A stretch of DNA of 17,005 nucleotides, from assembly GCA_015852425.1 (NCBI GenBank), contig JAAAIG010000821.1:1-17005 (forward strand), read 5' to 3'. Source of the stretch: Gryganskiella cystojenkinii. Taxonomy: Eukaryota; Mortierellomycota; Mortierellomycetes; Mortierellales; Mortierellaceae. Below are positions 1 to 8,607 of this stretch, piece by piece. Made by a program: the position numbers and the translations under genes. The notes below the pieces were generated by a model, which saw only the letters and a list, made by a program, of their open reading frames with translations, had not been told where the DNA came from and searched no databases. The stretch's first letter is position 1; each line of letters opens with the position of its first letter.

Positions 1-13
1 TGCAGGTGCGGCG

Positions 14-43
14 CCAATGAATTTTCGACAACAGGGTGTCCAA
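14..43 (+). promoter_or_regulatory. Two CCAAT motifs upstream of the secreted-peptide gene
   Basis: CCAAT occurs at 14-18 and 39-43, about 260-290 bases upstream of the TATA box of the peptide gene that starts at 396. CCAAT is the core site of the fungal HAP/NF-Y complex. The motif is short enough to occur by chance, so the link to this gene is inference. I see no gene in the rest of 1-300. Confidence 0.25.
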
Positions 44-304
44 TGTTCAGGGAGCCGGTTTGAACTTGCCGTCAACTGGACTGTTTTCGTTTCCCGCCCG
101 CATCGCATCCACCTTCGCCTCATGTTGGTGCGGCGTGTTGGTTTCATGTACACCGCGCGTTGTAGGTACGGCGTGTCCGTTCCCGGGATATTGTGCCGTA
201 CAAAGGTACCCACCACTGAATGGTCATTCCTACATCACGGGCACCGGCCGCGTTTTCCAACTCAAGTATTTTTCCATCCTTTTTGAACGGGTTTGGATTT
301 CGCC

Positions 305-312
305 TATATATA
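305..312 (+). promoter_or_regulatory. TATA box of the secreted cysteine-rich peptide gene
   Basis: TATATATA lies 84 bases upstream of the ATG at 396. It is followed by a C/T-rich leader with repeated CCCACTCC blocks (about 313-340) and then a CCACCA-rich stretch. A TATA box, then a pyrimidine-rich leader, then an A/C context at the start codon is the usual layout of a well-expressed fungal gene. Confidence 0.65.
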
Positions 313-395
313 CCCCCACTCCTCCCACTCCCCCCACTCCTTCGATCCACTCATCAATCAAACCACCACCACTTCCCACCACCAGTCATCCAACT

Positions 396-683
396 ATGAA
401 GTCCTCAGTCATCGTCCTTGCCGTCTCTCTTGCTCTTGCCAGCAGTGTCTTTGCCGCGCCTACCGCCGATGTTACCAAGGCTCCTAAGGACAAGGCTCCT
501 AAGGACAATAAGGGAGGTGCCGTAATTCGGGAGGGCTCTTGTTTCCACGCGAGCCATTGCTCTATCAACTGGTCCGGAAATTGTGAGGACTATTGCCAGC
601 CTTATGGTGGATTTTCTCATTTGACAGGTGGTGGATGCCCATGGTACGAGCCCTCAGAGAGATGCTGCTGCAACAACGCCTAA
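396..683 (+). CDS. Small secreted cysteine-rich, defensin-like peptide
   Basis: This is an intronless ORF of 95 residues. Residues 1-20 form a classical signal peptide (Lys at position 3, hydrophobic core VIVLAVSLALA, cleavage probably after Val-Phe-Ala). Residues 21-48 look like a hydrophilic propeptide with a KAPKD direct repeat. The mature part has eight cysteines at 49, 55, 63, 67, 81, 90, 91 and 92. The spacing includes Cys63-x3-Cys67, Gly79-x-Cys81-x8-Cys90 and Cys90-x-Cys92, which fits the CS-alpha-beta pattern (CxxxC...CxC) and the gamma-core rule GxC-x(3-9)-C of defensins. The extra pair (one of 49/55, and 91) would make a fourth disulfide. The frame is open upstream to 36, but the ATG at 396 is chosen because it gives the signal peptide and follows a TATA box. 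The target (bacteria, other fungi or host) cannot be read from sequence; a small cysteine-rich effector is the alternative. Confidence 0.8.
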   Translation: MKSSVIVLAVSLALASSVFAAPTADVTKAPKDKAPKDNKGGAVIREGSCFHASHCSINWSGNCEDYCQPYGGFSHLTGGGCPWYEPSERCCCNNA

Positions 684-799
684 TCGATGGTCTGCTACTC
701 TACTCGGTGATTCGCTCCTCCACTCGCTGGCTCCTACTCTACTCAAGGTGTTTTCAAGCAAGCTCCCTTCTCTCTCCCTTTCTCTTATCGAATGAACAG

Positions 800-805
800 A
801 ATAAA
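800..805 (+). terminator. Poly(A) signal of the secreted peptide gene
   Basis: AATAAA lies 117 bases downstream of the TAA at 681-683 and is followed by a T-rich stretch. It fits a canonical polyadenylation signal. Confidence 0.5.
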
Positions 806-1365
806 AGAATGATAACCCCTCCGTTGTTCACATCTTGAAATGATTTTCTATCCAAGAGGATCGGCATCTCTTTATCGAATATCGGTACTCCCATCCCTCT
901 CATACTGTACGTGTCTGCACAGTGCAGTTGATGTTTTAAAAAAAATACGTAAGAAAACGACCATGGTCGCTCAAGAAAACGTAGAAACTGGTTGTTTTTC
1001 CTTTCTAGGAAACTGTGGTTGGTCGTTTTGTGCAAAAAAGGAGAGCTGATCGGTTTTTTGACAGTGCTGATCGTTTTGCATTTTCTAATTGCCGACCAAA
1101 AATCTGTAGCCGACTGACCAACCAATACCATGTTGCAGGAGTGCTAACAATCGGCCATACGCTGCATGGTACCTTTGCTGCGTATGCTGTTGGCGTTAAA
1201 CACGTTTTGTTTTTTTATGATAACGATGATGTTATTCCAACTGAAGGCTCCCGTAAATACTATAGCAAGAAAGCTATTGTTCTGCTCGATCGACAGACAT
1301 TACTCTCTTGACTCTCGCTAGCATGGGCGACGAACAGCAAGGATTTTTATAAAATACGGGGATTT

Positions 1366-1486
1366 GCGACCAGGTTTTGCGACCAGGTTTTAGGTTTGAA
1401 CGCAACCTGGTCATTTCGCCTTTTATAGTTGTTGGTCGCCCCCAGAAAAGGAAAGCTGGTCGCTTTCAAACGAAATCCTGGTCGCA
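1366..1486. repeat. Fold-back repeat with GCGACCAGG motif
   Basis: A 13-base unit, GCGACCAGGTTTT, occurs twice head to tail (1366-1378 and 1379-1391). GACCAGGTT (1381-1389) is the exact inverse complement of AACCTGGTC (1404-1412), giving a 9-base stem with a 14-base loop. A longer imperfect arm at 1378-1403 pairs with 1462-1486 at about 20 of 25 positions by eye. The structure suggests a small non-autonomous fold-back element or a transcribed hairpin. No target-site duplication was identified. Confidence 0.55.
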
Positions 1487-1714
1487 CTTCCGTTTTTTTG
1501 AGAAAAAAAAATTGCGACCGATAAGGGAAAGGAATAGACACTGGTTGCACTCCCGCCTTCACTCCCGGGCCAGGAACGACATTCACTAAGGAAAAGGGGC
1601 ACAAATGACTTGACTTTTCTAACGTGTGCGGTGTTGTTCAATTAAATGTGCGAACGCAATTATTTTTTTTTTTGTCAAATGCCTTTTTTTTTTACAGGAT
1701 CTTCGGATATGCTT

Positions 1715-1720
1715 TTTATT
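1715..1720 (-). terminator. Poly(A) signal of the nucleoporin gene
   Basis: On the minus strand AATAAA occurs about 33 bases past the stop codon of the nucleoporin gene and is followed by A/T-rich sequence. Confidence 0.5.
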
Positions 1721-1752
1721 ATTTTCGTTTTGAATAAGTTGCTCTAATAGTC

Positions 1753-4700
1753 TCATCCCCAGAAGAGTCGCTTCTTGGCCATGTTCAGCGCAGACATGAT
1801 CATGCTCTCGGGTTCCTTGTTGGCTTGACCTCCTTGTCCAATGGCGGTTGATCCACCATTGTTGTTCCCACCAACTGTATTGCCTCCGATCGCCGGTCTG
1901 GATGAGAATCCGTTGTTGAGGGTACTACCACCACTGTTGGTGGCAACATTGGTCCTGGATCCCGATGACGATGACGACAAAGCCATACTACCTGGGATGG
2001 AGGGTCCTGACTGAATTGATCTACCGAAATCATCAACCAGTGCAGGATCATCAACCAACAGTGAGCTTCGATCTCTTCCAAACCGCTTCAGGCCGTTACT
2101 TGCACCGGTACTGCTGTTGCCGCCCCAGACGCTGTCGCCTGAACCGGTCGTAGTTGCGAAAAGACTGCTGGAGAGACGCTGTTTCTTAGGAATGTGCAAA
2201 GAAGACGAGTTTGTTGATCCGCTCAAAAGAACTCCACCAGAGGATGCAAACAATGTACTATCCGATGCTGTTGAATCTCCCAGAGGTCGTCGCCAGGACA
2301 TGCGGTATGAAGATCCTCCCTGTCCTTGCTGGCTGTCCTGATGCTGTTGTTGTTGTTGTTGCAGCTGCTGTTGCTGACCTGAGGGTCTAGAAAGGAGTGA
2401 ATCCCCAGCTCCAGAGGAAGAACTGTAGAGCCCGCGGGATTCGTTTTGTCCAAAGAGTGGTCGGAACCCTACAGAGTTGAATTCTGCAGGCGCAGACGAG
2501 TCTAAACCAGACCCATCCATCGTCATGCCAGACGCACCAAAGGCCGATGAATCTTGTTCCGCGACTTGACCGCCTGAAAGTGGTTGTTCCTTGGATGTTG
2601 ATCGCAAGAAATCTGCTCCAGATTCACGTTCTAGATCACGACCGCGAGGGCGACCGATTGTTCCTCCAGAAGTCAGACTGTGACCGAGAATAAAAGCCAT
2701 ATCCTCATCTCCAGATGAAGCACTTGTATCAACCACAGTCGGTCTTCTAGAGACACTCTCGCCAAACCCAAGAGACTGCCCAAACCCGCCAAAGCTGCTG
2801 TTGTTGTTTCCTTGGTTCCAGGACTCGGACAGACTTGCTTGACGAGCGCTCTTGGCCAAAGCCGACTGGCCTCTTGAGACGGAGAAGAGATCTTGGCCAG
2901 ATGATCGCATCCTCAAGAGGGAATCCACGCCGGCCGAAATCTCTCTCGACTCTGTCTCGGTTAAGTCGGCGCCGACACTGCTACTGTTACTGCTGTCATT
3001 CGCACTCGTGTCCATGGCCATCGCAGACTCTGCAGAGTGATTCCTGGTCGAAAAGGATCTGCAGGCGTGAACACCAACGATAAACTTGCCAACGGGTTTC
3101 AGATGACGGGTACAGGCGTTTTTGGCTGACCAAGCGTTCGAGTACTGGATCTTGAGCCAGTTGAAGGAGTCGTCTTTGTGTCCGTACGTTCCTGTCTCCT
3201 GGCGAGTGATTGTACCAAAATCCCGGAACTGGTTCAAGATATAAGAGGCAGCTTCGGGTGGGAAACCATAAGTGATGATGGAATCGTATGGCTCTTCTGC
3301 TGTAGAATTTGCTCTGCTGCCGTTCATAGAGGAATCCGCTGCGCTGCCCATTTCTGAGTCGGACCTAAGTATGTACATAAAAAGGGAACACGATGCAATC
3401 AGCTACGATGACTTGGGACTGATTGTGATACTGTAATCGAAAACCTCCGATGTACAATCGGGGGCATACCTGGTATCTTGCAGAGGCCGGCGGAATTGTG
3501 AAAGTGATGAGGTCGGCCTAGAGTAGTATCCCTCCTTGTGCGCAATTTCATCGAGGGTTTCTCCTGGAGGAGCGTCTTCCCCAACCAAGTGTGGTGGAGG
3601 ACGGGGTGTTCCGTTGCTATTGGGAGGAGTGCGATGAATAGCAGTGGTTAGGAAATTGGAAAAAAAAATTGTATGTAATCGCCAAAAGACAAAGCCTTAT
3701 TTTTTTTGGCGAGCGCGCCGAAACAGACTGCGTACCTATTGAGTCCTGCTTGTTGGAAAGAATCACTCTCCCAGTCCTGCTTTCCATCGACAAAAGGCTC
3801 TAGTTTTGTCCCCTATAAGAAGAGTGAGTTATACGATCAGCAATCAGAAAGTTGAATTTCAACAACCAATTCCTTTCAAAAAAACAAACGGTGAGGAAGT
3901 CATGGACATTAGTGTCTTTAGAGCCTCACCTTCAGTCCCGGCGTATAGTTGAGCAACACGGCCGGCATGTATCTCTCCTTGTCCTTGTCCTCTTCATCAT
4001 CGACCAAGGAGTTCTTTCCCATCATCGGGCTCGCCAATTTACCTGACTGTCTCAACGATGATCCATCATGGCCCAAGAACGGGGCTGTTCCAGCGGCACT
4101 GATAGAACCGAACCCCGTGCTTCGGAGCGAGGGTACGTTCAACTCGCCCTGAGTCCGTGGGGTGCTATATTGTGAAGTCTGGGTCGCTCCACCAGAGACA
4201 GATCCAACGGCAGGTCCCAGACTGCTGTTCAAAGCCGATGCTCCTGCCGACATGGCAGCTCGATGCCCCAGGATATCAATCTTGTCGTCCTCCTTCAATG
4301 AGTGAAGACTGCTGGTGCTTCCAGAAAAGAACGGGCTTGCGGCGGCCGATCCTTGACCGTAAATCGAAGACGGTGTTCCTGGGCGAGGGCTTCCCATCTC
4401 TCTGGCTGCTGAGGTTGAGAATCGAACAGAGTTCTTCTTGATAGCGTCACCGACTTGGGCTCCTCCCCCTCCTCCTAACCCCGCCAAGTGAAGGTCTGCG
4501 CGGCTGTCGTTCCTGATAATACCTCGGCGAGCAGGTTCAGACATGGAGGTAGTTGTTGGTATGTCTGAAAAGGCTGTGGACGAACTGCCACCACTACCAT
4601 TAAAACCAAAGCCAAGATCCGGGTACAGTTTCGAGGTGGTAGAACTGACGGAATCTTGGCGTTTACGGCGACTACTGCTACCTTGGAGACCCAGACCGAC

Positions 4701-5120
4701 ACCTGAACCATCATCCTCAAATCGAACGTTGTGGATGCTGCCATTGGGCCTGAACTGGCGCGTGTTGTCGTCTTCGAGGTCGTCTGTGGGCGTGACTGTG
4801 GGCTGAGAGGAAGGAGGGGTAGGCAGATGATAGCCCAGGGGCCCAGAGTGATAACCGGGTGCTAGTACCTCTTCGGGCCCACGCCAATGTGTGTGCGAAG
4901 CAAGATCGTCGCCGTTGGAGAACGCGTTCGAGGCGGTGGTGCCAGCAGATGGTGGTAGTCCTCCCTCTACGGTTTGTCGCCTAGCTGTTTCTTCCTCTTC
5001 TAGTCGTTTCTTGATGTAGGCCGAGGGGATGTAATCTCTTTTTCCTAAAGTAGAAGAAGTCCTGGTCGATCTGCCTTGGCTGTCAGTCGATGACGAGCCA
5101 GAGGCATTGAACGCGAACAT
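1753..5120 (-). CDS. Nucleoporin Nup53/Nup35 family, four exons, 1008 residues
   Basis: Exons on the minus strand are 5120-3930, 3812-3736, 3616-3470 and 3364-1753. The introns (117, 119 and 105 bases) have donors GTGAGG, GTACGC and GTATGC and acceptors ATAG, ATAG and TTAG. Joined length is 3027 bases, an exact multiple of three. Nup53/Nup35 is an inner-ring subunit of the nuclear pore complex that binds the pore membrane and partners such as Nup155/Nup93. Residues about 498-575 match the family's atypical RRM (MPPN) domain, with ITYGFPPEAASYILNQF and FNWLKIQYSNAWSAKNA. The last residues, SALNMAKKRLFWG, match the C-terminal membrane-binding amphipathic helix. RYMPAVLL near 383-390 resembles the short motif found near the N-terminus of NUP35. 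A few FG dipeptides and a Gln tract (about 803-823) lie in the disordered rest. The oddity is length: human NUP35 has 326 residues and yeast Nup53 about 475. The roughly 380-residue Ser/Gly-rich leader, with KRDYIPSAYIKKRLEEEE near 27-44, is not recognised. Confidence 0.9.
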
Positions 5121-5461
5121 TTGAATCTGATTTGGTGAAAGGTGTTCTTGCGATCGATGATTTCCTTGACGGGCAGTGATTTCTTCAAAAAGGGCCTTGA
5201 TTAGTTGTCCCCAACAAGAGAATGATCCGTGTCGAGCGGGGGATGAGAAAGAAAAAGGGGAAAGGGGGGGCGATAGAAGGAAAGGATGTGGATGGGAAGA
5301 TGGGCAAGAGAGAATGTGTAATGTGGATGGGTATTGTGATCGCGCAAATTTGAATTATTATTTTTTTCTTTTGGAGATTAGGGACAAAAAAAGGTACAGA
5401 GTTTCAATTCACTTGAGGGGCGTGATTTTTTTTTTTTCTTTCAACTGATTTTAAAGGTCTT
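5121..5461. other. Spacer between nucleoporin promoter and Bcd1 3' end
   Basis: This 341-base gap serves as 5' flank of the nucleoporin gene and 3' flank of the Bcd1 gene, both read from the minus strand. It contains a purine-rich GA/GGA block (about 5240-5300) that reads as a C/T-rich leader in the direction of the nucleoporin gene, and T runs at 5358-5368 and 5427-5438. I see no coding sequence. Confidence 0.5.
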
Positions 5462-7285
5462 TCAATCTGCTTGGCCTCCAAAGTCCTGGTTGAAGGCTTC
5501 GAGGATAGCCTGACCCAACTTGAGATCCACTTGCTCGTCTCCTTCCTCTTCCTCCTCTCTCTGCTCTACAGTCTGCTCCTCACCCGTTGATACAACTTCA
5601 TCGTCTGCCTCGACTCCCTCCATGGACCCTTGCGTATTTTCCTCTATGACTTCCTTCTCGTCCTCGGCTTTATCCTCGTCAGCGTCGTCCGAATCATCCG
5701 AATCATCCGAATCAGAGTCTGAAGAATCCGAGTCCGAGTCGGAATCCGAATCAGAGTCACTATCGCTATCACTTGTACTCTCTCCTATCTTGGCTTTCTT
5801 GATCTCCTTTCCTCCCTCTTCGTCCGCGACTTCCTCCGTGTCATCATCCGTTGCCTCGATTGGTCTCTTTCCGTTATCGTTACGTCCTGCTCCAGGCTTC
5901 TCTACAACGGGCTTTGCTGGCCATGCAGTGAGCGGCTCCTCGACCGTATATTTTGACAGAATAGGATCGACGTGCTTGTTTTCAGATTCGGCGGACTGAT
6001 CCGCGGATGACGATGATGCTGATGATGAGGGTCCAAGCACAAGGATCGAGGGGTATTCCAAAACTTTTTTGAATCGAAGTGCCTCCTGCAAACTATCCGT
6101 GTTCTTCAAGGGGTAGAGTGCTGGTTGGTTGGCCTACGATATTGAATGGGAAAAGGCTATTAGTATCCTATTATAGAAGAAACGAAAAGGCGAGACGTCT
6201 ACGACTACTGACAGTTGACGAGACCAATACATTACATGACGCAAGGGGATGACATAGAAAAGTCGACATTGACTCAGACTGTCAACTGGGTATTTTTTGG
6301 CCACGTCCATGTTCTCGTCCTTGGCGATTGTTCCTGAAAGAAGCTCATGTAACGTCTTGGCTTCCTCGTTCCGTTGCTCTAATATCCGTTTTGGTGTCGA
6401 TCCCTCCATCTCTGGGAAGAGCCACTCCACTGTCCAGATGAATCGACTGGGTCTGTCAATAAATAATAGATTACGAGGGGGGGGGAGTGAAAGTGGGTCA
6501 GTTTCGGTGTCTTTACGACATAGTTATGCCAAAAAGTCAGTACCAAAGAGCGATTTATCCATTACTTGTCTCTCCAATGCGAGTTGTTTTCTTTGCGTTT
6601 CTTGAGTCCGTCTGCCATCATGATCAAGTGTGTTCCACGCTTCTTGGCATGCAGGATTTGCTGCTTGTCCCTGTAGGATCCACTGCCCTCGGATCCTAGT
6701 TTTTCCAGTTCCTGAGCAGCTGACAAGGTAGCGCTCCCTCCTTCTGAGACTTCCTCGTTCTGGTGATGGCGGTTCCTGTTCCTGTTGTTCTTGTTGTTAT
6801 TGAGAACCTTTTTCCGGTTTGGGTTTGCAGAGTCCAGTTTGACATTCTCGCGCGATGCATTATCGACTGTTCGTCCGACCTCCTCCAAAAAGTTGTAGTC
6901 TAGTTGAATAAAAAGATATTTTGTTGGTTAATAAGGTGGAACGAAAAAATAGTTCAAGTCCATTAGTTTTATCATTACTGCCATGCTTACCACTCATCAT
7001 GTCTTGTTCACTGTATTGTTTCCGATCCACGAAATGTGTCCTTGATCGGACTCCTGAGCAGGTCGTATCCAGCTTGTGTTGCTTGGAGCATTGGAGCGAG
7101 CAGGTCTGACAAAAACATCCAGGGCACTTGTACTTGGCTGCCTTGACGCCACAGACTTCACATTGGACAACCGCATCTGAGGTCGAAATAGCCGCTTTGT
7201 CGTCCTCGTCTCGGATTTGGATACCGCCTTCGACTTTACTTGGGTCCACGTCCCTGGTGACATAGGCATTGGAGAAGAAGTCCAT
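5462..7285 (-). CDS. BCD1: Box C/D snoRNP assembly factor Bcd1 (ZNHIT6), HIT zinc finger, 505 residues
   Basis: Exons on the minus strand are 7285-6991, 6899-6566, 6452-6236 and 6133-5462. The introns are 91, 113 and 102 bases, with donors GTAAGC, GTAATG and GTAATG and acceptors CTAG, ACAG and GTAG. The sum is 1518 bases, in frame. Bcd1 is a nuclear protein needed for accumulation of box C/D snoRNAs and so for rRNA 2'-O-methylation. Residues 42-76 form the HIT finger: Cys42, 45, 54, 57, 62, 66, His70, Cys76, followed by SGVRSRTHFVDRKQYSEQDM and the family motif DYNFLEEVGRT across the first splice junction. Exon 3 gives RFIWTVEWLFPE and QCRLFYVIPL; exon 4 opens ANQPALYPLK and continues LEYPSILVL, all Bcd1-like core elements. 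The C-terminal part is unusual, with a Ser-Asp tract (about 401-433) and long acidic segments before the final GQAILEAFNQDFG. The start is the ATG that gives MDFFSNAYVTR; no upstream exon is evident. Confidence 0.93.
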
Positions 7286-7661
7286 GTCGCTGAAGAATGA
7301 GACGGTATGAAAAGAATTGGAAATGAGCTTGAAAGGCGTTCCTGGCTATTACGTATGGTAGCTTTAATAAAAAGGTAAAGTGGAATGGGCAGTCTTTCTT
7401 CCTGTCCTTGGTTGGAATGAATGTAAGGGAAAGGAAACGAAGCTATTGGCAGGTACGCGCTGGCCTGGCCAAAGCACTAAAAAGCACAATACAAAAAACG
7501 GCAGTCACCACTTGCCTGAGTCCATTAAGGGCTTACAAACGATCGTTGGGAAATTTCGCCCTCCTTCTCCTTTCTTAGAGTCGACATGATTGGCTCTGTC
7601 GATTTTGTGTGACAGAAGAGCGAAAAAAGCGAGGGCTAATAAATCTCGCCTGTCCTCATCG

Positions 7662-7797
7662 TCCATTGCCTTCATCCATCCACCATCCTCGTCAGTGTCC
7701 ATTACCTTCCTTTAGTCCACATCCGTGTTCATTACCTCTGCCACTCAGCTCCATCCGCGTTCGTTACCTCTATCCTTCAGCTCCATCCGATACTTCT
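7662..7797 (+). repeat. Imperfect C/T-rich tandem repeat in the 5' leader
   Basis: Variants of TCCATCCG..TTACCTCT recur. TTACCT cores sit near 7702, 7732 and 7764 (spacing 30 and 32), with a more diverged copy near 7665. CAGCTCCATCCG appears twice, near 7746 and 7779. The block forms most of the presumed 5' UTR of the gene at 7910. Confidence 0.5.
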
Positions 7798-7809
7798 GCT
7801 CCCTCAACT

Positions 7810-7891
7810 GTAGGTTTTTGTTTTCTGTCGTCGCAACCGTGAACTCGATCCGTCAGGAACGACACCCAACTAATCATTTTATTTCTTTTAG
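7810..7891 (+). other. Probable 5'-UTR intron
   Basis: The acceptor is clear: a T-rich stretch ending TTTTAG at 7891, preceded by the branch-like ACTAAT at about 7869-7874. The donor is ambiguous, either GTAGGT at 7810 or GTTTTT at 7814, giving an intron of 82 or 78 bases. It lies wholly upstream of the ATG at 7910. Confidence 0.45.
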
Positions 7892-7909
7892 GTCCAATCG
7901 CAAGTCTCT

Positions 7910-8239
7910 ATGGCGCCTTCAGTTTGTTTAGAAACCTTCTTCAGTGATCAAAATGCTACCTGCAGTGTAGTGTCTAGTGTAGCTGAATGCTACCGTGCTG
8001 CTCCACATAATGTGAGCTTTTACTGCATGGAGGAAGGCAAGCAGTTTGGCAACGGCACTTTTATGGGCAATCTTGATTCATCATTATTTGTACCCGTACA
8101 GTGCGTACCATCAAAGTGCGCCAATGCTACATTCCTCCCATATGCTCCACCAGTATGGACATCCGCTGCTGCACACATCACCAAGAGTATGGTCGCCATA
8201 ATTGTCTTCATGATTGTACCAATGGTCCTTGCTATTTAA
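7910..8239 (+). CDS. Orphan 109-residue cysteine-containing protein with C-terminal membrane tail
   Basis: I do not recognise this protein. It has six cysteines (6, 18, 27, 39, 64, 69; the last two as CVPSKC) and four N-x-S/T sequons (NAT, NVS, NGT, NAT). The C-terminal segment SMVAIIVFMIVPMVLAI is hydrophobic and runs to the end, like a GPI-attachment signal or a tail anchor. The composition is that of a secreted or surface protein, yet the N-terminus (MAPSVCLETFFSDQN) is not a signal peptide. No in-frame ATG lies just upstream, and the leader appears to contain a spliced intron. The ATG has a good context (G at +4). The protein could be tail-anchored, exported unconventionally, or joined to a distant 5' exon that I cannot see. 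The downstream neighbour, an NADH dehydrogenase, is convergent. Confidence 0.6.
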   Translation: MAPSVCLETFFSDQNATCSVVSSVAECYRAAPHNVSFYCMEEGKQFGNGTFMGNLDSSLFVPVQCVPSKCANATFLPYAPPVWTSAAAHITKSMVAIIVFMIVPMVLAI

Positions 8240-8270
8240 TATTGTAGAGTCGATAGAGAGTTAGACACCC

Positions 8271-8276
8271 ATTAAA
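8271..8276 (+). terminator. Poly(A) signal of the orphan gene
   Basis: ATTAAA, the common variant of the polyadenylation signal, lies 31 bases after the stop codon at 8237-8239 and is followed by an A/C-rich stretch. Confidence 0.4.
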
Positions 8277-8537
8277 ACACACAGTAACAACCACACTTAC
8301 CACAATGAACATAGCACACAGATGTTATCACAAAACGCGTCTACATCCCTAGCGACCCTATGCCTATCAAATTTCGTGACTTCATTCTCTTCAAATGTTT
8401 TGGCACACTTGCAGTAGTGGACTCGCCATGCTTTCGATCTCTGTGCTGACCCTTAAGATATGCGACTCCCTTCGCAGGCAAATCGAGTTGTATGGCGGAT
8501 CTGTTGCATATCCAAGCTACGTTTCAATCGTGTTGTT

Positions 8538-8543
8538 TTTATT
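8538..8543 (-). terminator. Poly(A) signal of the NADH dehydrogenase gene
   Basis: AATAAA on the minus strand, about 130 bases past the stop codon at 8674-8676. Confidence 0.4.
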
Positions 8544-8607
8544 AATTACTCGTGAAATGCCAATGCTGTAAGAAGAGGTGTTTGTTTTGTTATTCTCGTG
8601 TTTTTAT

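Larger units (their letters stand above)
684..1752. other. Non-coding interval between convergent genes
   Basis: After the 3' UTR of the peptide gene I find no convincing coding region on either strand. Open frames here are short, biased and lack family motifs. The interval holds variants of TGGTCG/CGACCA near 1010-1125 and the structured repeat at 1366-1486. Long T runs near 1660-1695 lie just beyond the 3' end of the nucleoporin gene, which is read from the opposite strand. Confidence 0.6.
7286..7909. promoter_or_regulatory. Divergent promoter region and 5' leader
   Basis: This 624-base gap lies between the 5' end of Bcd1 (minus) and the 109-residue gene (plus), so it should hold both promoters. 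No clear TATA box was found. From about 7650 it becomes strongly C/T-rich, typical of fungal transcription start regions. No ATG occurs in the plus-strand leader between about 7590 and the start codon at 7910. Confidence 0.5.

Noticed and set aside
36..395. In-frame upstream extension of the secreted peptide ORF (about 120 more codons)
   Set aside because: It would run through the TATA box and C/T-rich leader and bury the signal peptide inside the protein. The ATG at 396 fits far better.
754..1131. Minus-strand ORF of 125 codons next to the peptide gene
   Set aside because: It is antisense to the peptide gene's 3' UTR, covers its poly(A) signal, and has no recognisable motif or plausible leader.
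3930..5120. First nucleoporin exon taken as an independent 400-codon gene
   Set aside because: Only three codons would follow a strong GTGAGG donor at 3929 before a stop. Splicing to 3812 continues a Nup53-like motif in phase, and the total joined frame is intact. Kept open as a check in the findings.
5520..5999. Plus-strand Ser-rich ORF of 159 codons
   Set aside because: It is the antisense shadow of the Ser-Asp/acidic part of Bcd1; its repetitive composition follows from the repeat on the other strand.
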